Origin: UBA6626 sp963579995
GTDB taxonomy: Bacteria > Planctomycetota > Phycisphaerae > Phycisphaerales > Phycisphaeraceae
Reading direction: 5' to 3'
DNA length: 35,488 bases
Assembly (NCBI GenBank): GCA_963579995.1
Contig: CAUZIY010000009.1
Coordinates: 1-35,488 of the forward strand
The first letter of the stretch is position 1, and each line of letters starts with the position of its first letter. Positions 24,416-32,841 of this stretch are shown piece by piece. The translations under genes were made by a program, and so were the position numbers. Below the pieces are notes generated by a model. That model had not been told where the DNA came from and did not search any database. It saw only the letters and a list, made by a program, of their open reading frames with translations.

Positions 24416-24898
24416 GTGCAAATTGATGTGCGCAACCTGCAACGCCATCGGCTGTTTACAGCTCAGGTGGACTTGGACCGGCCTCCAGATGTAATTAAAA
24501 GTTCAGTCGTCAGCCCAAGTGACAGCAAAGGCATTCATCTGGATTGGGATCAAGCAATTGATGATCACAAACACCTCAAACGCTGTCCCGTGTGCGGTTG
24601 CGGAGAACTATTCGTCCGTAAGGATTTTCCACAGGCCATTGGTTTTATCATTGTGTTGCTGGCAGCGGTCATTGCGATGGTCATGTTCGCCACCCGCCAG
24701 GTTCTTTGGGGGTTCCTTGTCCTTGGGCTTGTCACTCTGATCGATGCAATCATCTATGTCTTTTCTGGTCGCTGCCTGGTCTGCTATCGTTGCCGTAGTG
24801 AATATCGCGATCTACAGATCCCCCGCGATCACCCGGGCTGGGAACTGTCGACCGGTGAGAAATACCGGACGAACAACCCAGACAATGCAACCGGATGA
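24416..24898 (+). CDS. Membrane protein with zinc-ribbon cysteines, unrecognised family
   Basis: A 160-residue protein. A CPVCGCGELFVRKDF knuckle (57-71) precedes two close membrane helices (about residues 75-93 and 96-117), followed by CLVCYRCRSEYRD, a second cysteine knuckle. The two halves probably form a zinc ribbon on the same membrane side, with the hairpin of helices between them. The N terminus is soluble. The start is GTG with AGGAT 7 bases upstream. It follows the DUF971 gene by 110 bases and may be co-transcribed. I do not recognise the family. Confidence 0.7.
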   Translation: MQIDVRNLQRHRLFTAQVDLDRPPDVIKSSVVSPSDSKGIHLDWDQAIDDHKHLKRCPVCGCGELFVRKDFPQAIGFIIVLLAAVIAMVMFATRQVLWGFLVLGLVTLIDAIIYVFSGRCLVCYRCRSEYRDLQIPRDHPGWELSTGEKYRTNNPDNATG

Positions 24899-24997
24899 TC
24901 AAGCCGACAGAGAGGCTTAGTTTTAAAAACACTCTCCCGGTTTGGGCCCTGCAGCAGGTGGGAAACACTCACCAACTGAAATCTTCGGATCTATCCG

Positions 24998-25963
24998 TTA
25001 GTTAGCCTCTGCCACCAGTGGGCCCGCCAACGCCCGGATGACGAAAATCCTGCCCGCCATTGTCGGCATAAAAGAACTAGGCACCCAGGGATCCGGACCA
25101 TAGCGAAGTGTCATCCAAACGGACTGACCCTGCCAGTTGAAGTTGACTTTACAGCCATCTGCTCCGCCAATGCAATAATCCGCCTTGGTGAATAGGCCTG
25201 GTCCTATGGTGTTAGCACGCAAGGGAATTAGTGTTAATCGACTGGCAAACGAATGAAGTGAGTTCTGCTCAATTGTAAGCGGATGCAGATTTGCCCCCAA
25301 TCGATACGGGTCGCTGCGCCAGGCCCGCGTGGACTTGTATTCGCTCGCAAAATGTGGCTCCCAAAAAGCAATATGACATGCCCGGCCGATACCGTACACA
25401 ACCACCAGTTTGCCACCTCGCTTCTTGATGGCAGCAATCTTGGCTGGGTATTTTGGAAGGCTATGCCGTGTGGCAAAATTGCGATGCGACTTGGACACCG
25501 TCAGCTTACCCAACGGACCATAAAGCGCCTTCTCCATTGCTCCCTGGAAACTACCCGGAGCATTTGGTGGTGACGAGTTCCCTTTCTCATCAGACCATTC
25601 ATCCATGTTGAACCCGTGCACATGTTTCCATGACACATTGTGCTTGCAACTGAAATAGATGGCCCATTTGTACATGCCCATTGGACCCACGGGTAAAATG
25701 AGAGCCAGCGGCTTACGGCGTTGGGCCGATGCACGCACCACGTCAAATATCTCATAACCCATCATGGCATCCATGGTCTCTACCCCACCCGAAGTGTCGT
25801 CACAAATCACCGGCTCAAAGTTCTTATGCCAATGGGGCTGGCGTTCAATGAACTGCTTGGGCCCAAAGCCCGTGATTCGCTTGATCTTGCGATAGTCCCA
25901 CCCCTTGGGGTAGTAAGACCCAGCGTACGAACCTTCAAGCGTAGACAGAAAATCGATCGCCAT
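24998..25963 (-). CDS. NagB-like (glucosamine-6-phosphate isomerase-type) protein, divergent
   Basis: A 321-residue protein of the NagB fold. The family segment GFNMDEW (117-123) keeps the catalytic Asp (Asp121). The active-site loop reads GIGRACHIAFWEP (191-203), where NagB has GVGNDGHIAFNEP. His197 and Glu202 are kept, but the Asp of the triad is Ala195, and the N-terminal phosphate loop is PVGPMGMY rather than a G-x-T-P type. RANTIGPGLF matches the region after. AAGGA lies 7 bases before the ATG. It is last in the operon, 12 bases after the PIG-L deacetylase gene, a pairing that suggests action on an amino sugar. True deaminase activity is uncertain. Confidence 0.78.
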   Translation of the reverse strand: MAIDFLSTLEGSYAGSYYPKGWDYRKIKRITGFGPKQFIERQPHWHKNFEPVICDDTSGGVETMDAMMGYEIFDVVRASAQRRKPLALILPVGPMGMYKWAIYFSCKHNVSWKHVHGFNMDEWSDEKGNSSPPNAPGSFQGAMEKALYGPLGKLTVSKSHRNFATRHSLPKYPAKIAAIKKRGGKLVVVYGIGRACHIAFWEPHFASEYKSTRAWRSDPYRLGANLHPLTIEQNSLHSFASRLTLIPLRANTIGPGLFTKADYCIGGADGCKVNFNWQGQSVWMTLRYGPDPWVPSSFMPTMAGRIFVIRALAGPLVAEAN

Positions 25964-25975
25964 ATCAATGTCCTT

Positions 25976-26749
25976 TCACTTATCGCCAAGCGTAATAAAC
26001 TTGCCTAGCTGTTTCCCCAAGATGCAATCACATGGGTATGGGTGGCCTCGATGTTGCCGAAAACCCTCCGCATATTTAACCCCAACGGTCTCACCACGCA
26101 TGGCTGACCACTCCTGCATAGACTGAACGTATTGATCCATGCCATGGTGTTTCATGAGCCAGCGGCGTTGTGATGCATGGGCTTTGAGAGCACGTCTTTT
26201 CGTAGCCATCGATCTAGTAATATCCACATAGGTCGTTGGAACAACCGGATCACCATACACATCCATACCTTCGATCGGATCCGCATAGTAGAGGTAAGGG
26301 ATTCTTGAACCGCGTGCAATTGGACCGGGACATGCGTTGGGGATGGCATATCCGAATGTAACGGCACGGGCGATCATCGCCGCCTGTTCATGATCAATCA
26401 TGTAATCAACCAGACTGTGAGTAATCACCAGTGTAGGTGCAATCTGGCGTGTCAAACTCAAGGCTCGGCGAAGCGTCGACTCATCATATGTCACATATAA
26501 ATCCCTGCTCTCCAAACAGTGATATTGAGCCCCCAAAATCTTGGCTCCTGCAGCACCTTCCTTGCGTCGAATTGTGGCAATCTCCTGCGGCCCTAAATCA
26601 ACCGACCCACAATCACCGGGCGTCATCGTGACAACGTGCGTCTTCCATCCCTTTTTAGATAACAGTGCCAATGTTCCACCGGCAAGGATTTCACAGTCGT
26701 CAGGGTGAGCCATCAGACACATGGCAACTTTACGTGTTAACTTAGACAA
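25976..26749 (-). CDS. PIG-L/LmbE family deacetylase
   Basis: About 257 residues. The zinc motif AHPDDCE (His15, Asp18 by the chosen start), GGTLALLSKKGWKTHVVTMT and TPGDCGS are the start of the LmbE/PIG-L N-acetylglucosamine deacetylase fold; THSLVDYMIDHEQAAM supplies the second metal site. Start choice: TTG 26749 has GAGGA 8 bases upstream and overlaps the ispF stop, while ATG 26722 gives the core directly but has no ribosome site. The frame further upstream lies in ispF. Together with the NagB-like gene 12 bases downstream it may remove an acetyl group from an amino-sugar derivative. Confidence 0.85.
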   Translation of the reverse strand: MSKLTRKVAMCLMAHPDDCEILAGGTLALLSKKGWKTHVVTMTPGDCGSVDLGPQEIATIRRKEGAAGAKILGAQYHCLESRDLYVTYDESTLRRALSLTRQIAPTLVITHSLVDYMIDHEQAAMIARAVTFGYAIPNACPGPIARGSRIPYLYYADPIEGMDVYGDPVVPTTYVDITRSMATKRRALKAHASQRRWLMKHHGMDQYVQSMQEWSAMRGETVGVKYAEGFRQHRGHPYPCDCILGKQLGKFITLGDK

Positions 26750-27242
26750 TGGTTTGTTCCTCAAGTAATACAACCACGTGACAACCGATTGCGTCACCTT
26801 GCCCAATCGCATCTACCAGCTCGTGAGTTTTACCCTTGACATTGACCTGGCTGCGATCACAACCTAACACCGATGCTAGATTCCGGCAGATCTGTTCTTT
26901 ATAGGGTGAGACCTTGGGACGTTGCAAGACAATGGTGGCATCAAGATTACCAATCGCATAACCACCCTGTGCTGCCCGCTGTATCGCCTCCTTGACAAAC
27001 TGCCCTGATTCAGCATCCCGCCACTGTGGATCACTATCGGGAAATATGCTCCCAAGATCATCCAAGCCCAACGCACCGAAAATCGCGTCCGCCACCGCAT
27101 GGAAGAGCACGTCACCATCAGAGTGGGCCACACAGCCCCGATCATGTGCAAGCTCAATTCCACCAACAATAAATCCGTGCCCCGATTCAAGCCGATGCAG
27201 ATCAAATCCGTGCCCGATACGCAGTCTGGGTTTATGCGTCAT
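26742..27242 (-). CDS. ispF: 2-C-methyl-D-erythritol 2,4-cyclodiphosphate synthase
   Basis: A 166-residue zinc enzyme of the MEP isoprenoid pathway. The family markers are present: RIGHGFDLHRL with Asp14 and His16, HSDGDVLFHAVADAI with His48, and DLGSIFPDSDP. The C-terminal region reads NVKGKTHELVDAIGQGDAIG in place of the common NVKATTTE and GRGEGIAA forms, a modest divergence. The ATG is 8 bases after the regulator gene stop. It is the second gene of the operon; other MEP genes are not nearby. Confidence 0.96.
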   Translation of the reverse strand: MTHKPRLRIGHGFDLHRLESGHGFIVGGIELAHDRGCVAHSDGDVLFHAVADAIFGALGLDDLGSIFPDSDPQWRDAESGQFVKEAIQRAAQGGYAIGNLDATIVLQRPKVSPYKEQICRNLASVLGCDRSQVNVKGKTHELVDAIGQGDAIGCHVVVLLEEQTIV

Positions 27243-27250
27243 CCGGTGTG

Positions 27251-28639
27251 CTACTTCACGCCGTATTCTTTGAGCTTGCGATAGAGTGTACGTTCACCGA
27301 TCCCCAGGCTTTTGGCTGCCTGCTCCCGATTGCCAGCATGGACGCGTAGAGCATTTCGAATCGCCTGTTTTTCTATCTGCTCCAAGCTCATTCCGGTCGT
27401 CGCCTCAAGACCGGTATCAGTAAGTTCCCCCTTGCCTTCGCGCACTTCCGGAGGCAGGTGCCGGGGTTCAAGCTTGTCCCCTTCGGCAACAACGACCATA
27501 GTCTGGATCACATACATCAACTGCCGCACATTGCCTGGCCAATCAAACTGCGTTAACACCTGCAGGACCTGCTCGGAAATCTGCGGTATTTGTTTGTCAA
27601 CTTGAACGGCGTAATGGCGGGCATAATGATCAGCCAACATCGCAATATCCTCACGTCGCTCGCGGAGTGGAGAAAGCTTCAACTCCGCTCCTTTGATCCG
27701 AAAGAACAGGTCTTCGCGGAACTTGCCCTGTGCCACAAGCTCACCCAGATCGTGGTTTGTTGCTGATATCAAGCGTACATTGACGTGCCGTGATTCATTG
27801 TCACCGAGTCGAACCACCTCACCACTTTCCAACACGCGAAGCAGTTTTGCCTGCATGATCAGTGGCATATCCCCCACTTCGTCAAGAAACAGTGTTCCAC
27901 CATCTGCAAATTCAAACCTTCCCTCACGATCTTTATCTGCACCTGTAAAAGCACCACGGACATGGCCAAACAATTCATCCTCCAGAATCGACTCGGAAAG
28001 GCCAGCACAATTCAGAGGAACGAACTGCCTTTTAGCGCGTTTAGAGTTGTTGTGGATGGCCTGTGCCACCAATTCCTTACCCGTCCCTGATTCTCCGGTC
28101 ACTAAAACAGGAATCGTACTAGGTGCGATCTGACGCATTGTTGTAATCAATTGGCGGATCTGAGGCGCATTACCAATGATCCCCTCAAAACCAAATTTCT
28201 CGTCGATCCGGCCACGCAATGCATCATTTTGGGCCCGCAACATGACCGCCTGGATAGCGCGGGTTGCCAAGTTACGAAATACTTCGAGATCCAGTGGTTT
28301 TTCAATAAAATCGTATGCACCCCCACGTAATGCAGCCGTGGCGGTGGGAACATCACCGTGGGCGGTTACAAGAATTGTCTCGGCGTCGGGCTGGGTCTGC
28401 TGAGCTTTATCAAGAACCCGCAAACCATCTTCCTCGCCTTCCATGACCAAATCAGTCACAATCAAGTCGAACCGGCCATGATCTATTTCCTCACTGGCGT
28501 CTGCGAGGCTATGGACAATCGTGCATACATGCCCAAGACGGCGCAGCGCCTCACCCATCACCTGGGCATGATCAACTTCGTCGTCCACAACCAGAATCTG
28601 AGCCGTCGGGATGTCGGAGTTCTTTACCACCACAGGCAT
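27251..28639 (-). CDS. NtrC-family sigma-54 activator / response regulator
   Basis: A 462-residue protein. The receiver domain has ILVVDDEVDHA, phospho-acceptor Asp63 (VTDLVM), Thr92 and Lys114 (EKPLD). The AAA+ domain has Walker A GESGTGKE (182-189), the sigma-54 loop GAFTGA (229-234), and Walker B GGTLFLDEVGDM. A Fis-type helix-turn-helix ends the protein (NREQAAKSLGIGERTLYRKL). ATG 28639 was chosen over an in-frame TTG at 28666. No histidine kinase gene is present. It heads the operon with ispF, and is divergent from mqnA, 86 bases apart. Confidence 0.96.
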   Translation of the reverse strand: MPVVVKNSDIPTAQILVVDDEVDHAQVMGEALRRLGHVCTIVHSLADASEEIDHGRFDLIVTDLVMEGEEDGLRVLDKAQQTQPDAETILVTAHGDVPTATAALRGGAYDFIEKPLDLEVFRNLATRAIQAVMLRAQNDALRGRIDEKFGFEGIIGNAPQIRQLITTMRQIAPSTIPVLVTGESGTGKELVAQAIHNNSKRAKRQFVPLNCAGLSESILEDELFGHVRGAFTGADKDREGRFEFADGGTLFLDEVGDMPLIMQAKLLRVLESGEVVRLGDNESRHVNVRLISATNHDLGELVAQGKFREDLFFRIKGAELKLSPLRERREDIAMLADHYARHYAVQVDKQIPQISEQVLQVLTQFDWPGNVRQLMYVIQTMVVVAEGDKLEPRHLPPEVREGKGELTDTGLEATTGMSLEQIEKQAIRNALRVHAGNREQAAKSLGIGERTLYRKLKEYGVK

Positions 28640-28711
28640 AATCCAACTATCGGGCGGTTTGGTCAAGACCCCGGGTCAAAGCCGCTACCGCGATAACCGA
28701 TTTACTGTCGC

Positions 28712-28717
28712 TATAAT
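28712..28717 (+). promoter_or_regulatory. -10 box of mqnA, near-leaderless
   Basis: TATAAT is 8 bases before the mqnA ATG, so transcription would begin at or a few bases before the start codon. No clear -35 is visible and no Shine-Dalgarno site fits between. Confidence 0.4.
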
Positions 28718-28725
28718 GTCACACC

Positions 28726-29607
28726 ATGCCAATTATGGAACCTGATATTGCCCAGCCCGTCAAACCATCCACAGCCGTTCAACGTATTGGTTGTGTCAGC
28801 TTTCTAAACGCAAGGCCCCTGATCGCCGGCCTTGAAAACCTAGGTGGATCGTCAAATCTAGCAGTTGACTACCATGTACCCAGTCACTTGCTCGCCCAGC
28901 TCGAATCACGATCTGTCGATATCGCACTGTGTCCCGTAATTGATTTCTACGCCAGCAAAGAACCGCTCGAACTGGTACCGGTTGGCGGAATCGGGTGTTG
29001 CGGACCAACGCTCACCGTAAAGCTCTGTAGCCGAATTCCATTTGACCAGATCAAACATGTGTATGTTGACGCTGATAGCCACACGTCAGTCGCCCTATTA
29101 CAGATCGTCCTCTCACAGCAATACGGAACTCGGCCACACATTATAACACGTTGTGTCAGCCAATCCGAGGAGGAAAGCACCGCGTTTGCACAGGCTGAGG
29201 CAGTGCTCTTTATTGGTGACAAGGTCGTGACCTGCCAGCCCAGCACGGACGAATTCGCCTTCCAACTGGATCTGGGCGAAGCATGGCATGGGTTAACCCG
29301 GTTACCCTTTGTCTTTGCCGCCTGGATGTCGCATGCTGACAGTGATCTGGGGCAGTTACCTGCGTTACTCTCCACAACAAAGCAGCAGAACCTGAATAAA
29401 ATTAACCAGATTGCAATGACCTATGCCGCCGAGCACGGCTGGCCGGCTGATCTGGCCCGCCGATACCTGGGACAACTGCTTTGCTACGACATTGGGCCGA
29501 AACAGATCCAGGCCATTAGATTATTCGCCGACCATGCTGAGGAGCTAGGCTTGATTGACGAAGCTGTACCCCTTCGCATCCGTTCGCAGACACCACGAAA
29601 AGTCTGA
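28726..29607 (+). CDS. mqnA: Chorismate dehydratase MqnA (futalosine pathway)
   Basis: A 293-residue protein with the periplasmic-binding-protein fold used by MqnA, which dehydrates chorismate to 3-enolpyruvylbenzoate, the first step of futalosine-dependent menaquinone synthesis. Family marks are RIGCVSFLNARPLI, PSHLLAQLESRSVDIALCPV, VYVDADSHTSVALLQIVL, AVLFIGDKVV and LGEAWHGLTRLPFVFAAW. A second in-frame ATG is at residue 4. There are only 18 bases between its stop and the start of the sigma-like gene, so they are probably co-transcribed. Its presence implies menaquinone made by the alternative route. Confidence 0.94.
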   Translation: MPIMEPDIAQPVKPSTAVQRIGCVSFLNARPLIAGLENLGGSSNLAVDYHVPSHLLAQLESRSVDIALCPVIDFYASKEPLELVPVGGIGCCGPTLTVKLCSRIPFDQIKHVYVDADSHTSVALLQIVLSQQYGTRPHIITRCVSQSEEESTAFAQAEAVLFIGDKVVTCQPSTDEFAFQLDLGEAWHGLTRLPFVFAAWMSHADSDLGQLPALLSTTKQQNLNKINQIAMTYAAEHGWPADLARRYLGQLLCYDIGPKQIQAIRLFADHAEELGLIDEAVPLRIRSQTPRKV

Positions 29608-29625
29608 CGATTAGTATCTACACCT

Positions 29626-31119
29626 GTGAGCCGCCGACTCGCCCAACATTTCAACTGCCAACCACTTGCCGAACTGACAGGTCAGTTGCTTGTGGCCCCA
29701 GTGGAAAAACGCATTGAGCAGGTTCGGCGTGCTGAAAATCTGCACGACTTAATTGATCAGGATCAGAATTACCCGTTCGACTTCATTAACTACTCAATTA
29801 CCGGTTATCACAGTGAATCTAATGATGCCACACTGGTCGGCGCTGCCGTACTCGGCGATCTACGATTGATTATCGACTCTCTAAGCCGATCAGCCCCATT
29901 GCCGCGAAACAAGGAAGAACCCGTACAGACTGCCCAGGAACTAGCCAAGCGATTTAACGTAAGTACAAAATCCATCCTTCGATGGCGTAAGATAGGTTTG
30001 CGATGGAGATGGGTAAAGAACGAGGGTGATGACCGCAAGCAGATCGTTTTTACACACGATGCAATCAACCATTTTATCGAACACCATCAAATACGAATTG
30101 ACAAGGCTTCACACTTCTCGCACCTCAATGACCAGGTTCGGTCACAGTTGATTGAGCATGCCAGACGGATCGCATCAGACTCAGGCTTGTCGCTATTTCA
30201 AACAGCACGCCTTTTAGCCAATCGATACGACCGGTCTGTTGAAACCATTCGACTGCTGATCGAACGACATGACCGCAATCATCCGCAAAACAAGGTGTTT
30301 TCCGAACGCACAGGACCACTAACATCACGACAGAAGAAAATCATTGAACGTGCTCATCGCATGGGCGTCGCAGTAGACAAGATTGCGGCCCATTTCAGAA
30401 GAACCAAATCAACTGTACACCGAGCAATCCGTCAGCGGCGTGCTTCGGCGCTACAATCCCTACACATCGATTATATTCATTCACCGATCTTTGAACGTGA
30501 TGATGCAGATACTGTTCTGCTGCGACATGGATCACCAGAAACATTCTCCATGTGCCCCCACAAGGGAATCACCGATGCATTAAATGCGTTACCCGCACCT
30601 ATTCGTGCCCTGTATTGCCGCCCCGGCATCGAGGTTAGTCAGCAGGAATCTCTGTTTGTACGGATGAACTATTTGAAGTTTAAAGCTGCGGCCCTTTACG
30701 AAAATCTAAGCCGGCACACGCCAAAAGTAGCCGACATGGACGCAATCGATCAACTGCTTCAACAAGCTAATAAGATTCGCGATCACCTCATCATCGCCAA
30801 CCTTGCGGTTATCCTACGGATCACTCGTCAACATGTTCATGAAGAACCGGAAAACATGAACCAACTCACCCTGCTGCTTGAACTGGGAAACAATATTCTT
30901 TTCAAATCCGTCACAAGTTTCGATGCCGGGCAAGATCAGTCGTACGAAACTCACCTTACCTGGCACTTGCGCTGCTGCTATGCGCGCCATGAGCCGGAAA
31001 CAGGACGAGCCGCCAAACGTGAACCGGCCACCCTTACTGCAAAACGCATGCAAGCAACCGCACGCAAAATGGGTGTCAACCTCGGTTACAGAGAACCAAA
31101 CAACACTACAGAGCTTTAA
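29626..31119 (+). CDS. Sigma-70 region 2 protein with N-terminal helix-turn-helix segments
   Basis: A 497-residue protein. The C-terminal part (about 335-454) follows the order of sigma-70 regions 1.2 to 2.3: EVSQQESLFVRMNYLKFKAA, then IRDHLIIANLAVILRITRQH (region 2.1), LLLELGNNILFKSVTSFDAG (2.2) and SYETHLTWHLRCCYAR (2.3-2.4). The protein then ends after about 43 basic residues, with no region 3 or 4. Before it lie three helix-turn-helix-like segments: TAQELAKRFNVSTKSILRWR (102-121), LFQTARLLANRYDRSVETIR (190-209) and VDKIAAHFRRTKSTVHRAIR (250-269). The order suggests a core-polymerase-binding protein whose DNA-reading parts are at the N terminus. GTG start; gap of 18 bases to mqnA. Confidence 0.75.
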   Translation: MSRRLAQHFNCQPLAELTGQLLVAPVEKRIEQVRRAENLHDLIDQDQNYPFDFINYSITGYHSESNDATLVGAAVLGDLRLIIDSLSRSAPLPRNKEEPVQTAQELAKRFNVSTKSILRWRKIGLRWRWVKNEGDDRKQIVFTHDAINHFIEHHQIRIDKASHFSHLNDQVRSQLIEHARRIASDSGLSLFQTARLLANRYDRSVETIRLLIERHDRNHPQNKVFSERTGPLTSRQKKIIERAHRMGVAVDKIAAHFRRTKSTVHRAIRQRRASALQSLHIDYIHSPIFERDDADTVLLRHGSPETFSMCPHKGITDALNALPAPIRALYCRPGIEVSQQESLFVRMNYLKFKAAALYENLSRHTPKVADMDAIDQLLQQANKIRDHLIIANLAVILRITRQHVHEEPENMNQLTLLLELGNNILFKSVTSFDAGQDQSYETHLTWHLRCCYARHEPETGRAAKREPATLTAKRMQATARKMGVNLGYREPNNTTEL

Positions 31120-31195
31120 TCACCCCATTAGACCCACTGATCGATTATTCTGTTATCCACAATTCCCCGCCCCTTACCCCACAGCAAAAGAGCCA

Positions 31196-31618
31196 TTAAG
31201 GCAGAACTCCGATCACGGTCCCCGGTGGTTTATAGGTAAAGATGAATAAGTATCCCATGGCCACCGCAATCAAACCAAGGGCGATACCCACTTTAGCCTG
31301 CAGGATCTGGTGACCCACTGTATGTTCCACCGAGTCGTACCGCCGGTAGATCCAAAGTACGAGTACCCCCGCACCAATGGCACCTGGATCCAGGAAGAAC
31401 AGGATCGAAGCAATCCATGGATCAGGCGAGGACTGCAACCATAATGCTGCAGATGCGCCCAACGCAATCAGTCCAGCCCAAGTGCTGATCAATGCCAGCG
31501 ACGGAGCCCAATCGAACAGGGCATCACCACGACGCGGAATACGCCACATCAAGAAGATGACCACACCGCATATAAAAAGCGACAAACCAACCTGCAGCCA
31601 AAGGGGCGTCGTATTCAC
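31196..31618 (-). CDS. Small four-helix membrane protein, unrecognised
   Basis: About 140 residues with four hydrophobic stretches (LWLQVGLSLFICGVVIFLMW, LALISTWAGLIALGASAALW, an ILFFLDPGAIGAGVLVLWIY segment and VGIALGLIAVAMGYLFIFTY), joined by short charged loops. I see no catalytic motif and do not recognise the family. GTG 31618 is preferred, with GGA 10 bases upstream; TTG 31624 is the alternative. It is convergent with the sigma-like gene, separated by 76 bases. Confidence 0.65.
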   Translation of the reverse strand: MNTTPLWLQVGLSLFICGVVIFLMWRIPRRGDALFDWAPSLALISTWAGLIALGASAALWLQSSPDPWIASILFFLDPGAIGAGVLVLWIYRRYDSVEHTVGHQILQAKVGIALGLIAVAMGYLFIFTYKPPGTVIGVLP

Positions 31619-31943
31619 GCGCAAATCCAGGATTTAGATCCTATATCACCGAACATGGCATGCATGTATATCACGATGTTCCTTGAACGAAAATGGCAGG
31701 TTCCCTCACGCTTGGTGACCGAGTTGCCTGACCGACCAAGCCCAACCCCATGTAATACACCGATTCATCTTGTTCATATTGGGCCCACTCCAATCACACC
31801 AACCACCATCACCATCACCATCACCATCACCGCCAGACCAGCTTGACGATGAAATTGAGACCCAATATCATTTAAAACCGCTGTGTGAATCGCTGCTTAA
31901 TGGCGATCAAGATGAATAAATCCTTAGGTAGCATGGAATCAAA
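31619..31943. other. Intergenic region upstream of the prepilin-like gene
   Basis: 325 bases between divergent genes, containing a short ATCACC repeat (31808-31831). Open frames across it lack start codons or ribosome sites. No clear promoter was recognised. Confidence 0.5.
31808..31831 (+). repeat. ATCACC hexanucleotide repeat (4 perfect units)
   Basis: Four perfect head-to-tail ATCACC units, preceded by the near-copy ACCACC. One frame would read as a run of histidines but has a stop upstream and no start codon. Confidence 0.9.
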
Positions 31944-32831
31944 ATGATTAGGGAGTCCTACGGACATAGTGATCCAGATAAATCTCGGGCGAAAACCAAT
32001 GGCTTTTCACTTCTAGAACTTCTGGTTGTGATCAGCATCATTGCCCTTCTGATCGGAATCCTACTTCCGGCATTGGGCAATGCGAGGGCTGCTGCCGTGG
32101 CAACACAAAGTCTAAGTAACGTGCGGCAAATAGGCTCAGTCGCCATGTCCAACTTTCTGCTTCGCCACAAAGGCTTGTATCCATGGATGAGTTCGGACAT
32201 CCCCAAAAGCAATAGACCGCACGGTAATAAGCCACGCTGGGCTGACTATATTTTTCCCTATATCGAAAATGAAGAGGTCTTCATCAACCCCAATCTGGAT
32301 CTAAACGAGTCGATTTTGGCCAAAAAGTGGTGGCACCAGACAACAACTGTCCCGGCTCTAGCAGCTGCCAAAAATCCCGAAAGAAACTATGGCGATACTG
32401 CCCTAACCGAACCCGAGGAGGGCTGGGCTCTATATGGTGGCTACGGTTATAACTACCAGTACTTGGGCAATAGCCGCCCATCTGTCCAGTTCCGGCTACG
32501 TGACACCCTTATTGAGCGACCATCTCAGACGGTCGTGGTTGGGAATACGGCCGGTGCAGCCGAAGGTACAGACGGCCAATATGTCATTGATCCCCCCCTG
32601 CCATCATCACGTGGTAGTGGCAAGTCAGGCAGCTACTATTCGACCAAATCATCCGGAATTGGTAATCGGGCCATCCCGTCATTCAGCAACAAGGGGTTGG
32701 GAGAATTTGTATTTGCAGACGGTCACGGCGAGCATATGACCCGGGATAAACTAGACGATTTTGATGGTGACGGAACACCCGACAATGGCTACTGGAATAC
32801 CAAGGCCAGTGTTAACCCTGATGATAATTGA
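31944..32831 (+). CDS. Prepilin-like protein with N-terminal methylation motif
   Basis: A 295-residue protein. The type IV prepilin signal is intact: Gly20 followed by FSLLELLVVISIIALLIGIL, with Glu at +5 and the first helix continuing into LLPALGNARAAA. This is the form of the many planctomycete pseudopilins (DUF1559-like). Family-like C-terminal parts include LGEFVFADGHGEHMTRDKLD, and the end has DFDGDGTPDNGYW, a possible calcium loop. It should be processed by a prepilin peptidase and placed in a pilus or type II secretion filament. The 20-residue leader is long. ATG 31944 has no clear ribosome site. It converges with queD, 10 bases apart. Confidence 0.88.
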   Translation: MIRESYGHSDPDKSRAKTNGFSLLELLVVISIIALLIGILLPALGNARAAAVATQSLSNVRQIGSVAMSNFLLRHKGLYPWMSSDIPKSNRPHGNKPRWADYIFPYIENEEVFINPNLDLNESILAKKWWHQTTTVPALAAAKNPERNYGDTALTEPEEGWALYGGYGYNYQYLGNSRPSVQFRLRDTLIERPSQTVVVGNTAGAAEGTDGQYVIDPPLPSSRGSGKSGSYYSTKSSGIGNRAIPSFSNKGLGEFVFADGHGEHMTRDKLDDFDGDGTPDNGYWNTKASVNPDDN

Positions 32832-32841
32832 TCAAGGGTTT

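Noticed and set aside
28640..28666. TTG 28666 as the start of the NtrC-type regulator
   Set aside because: ATG 28639 is better placed before the receiver domain and the extra residues look unrelated to the family.
31655..31846. A short plus-strand frame ending in a Thr-Ile run
   Set aside because: The run comes from the ATCACC repeat; no ribosome site or family is visible.
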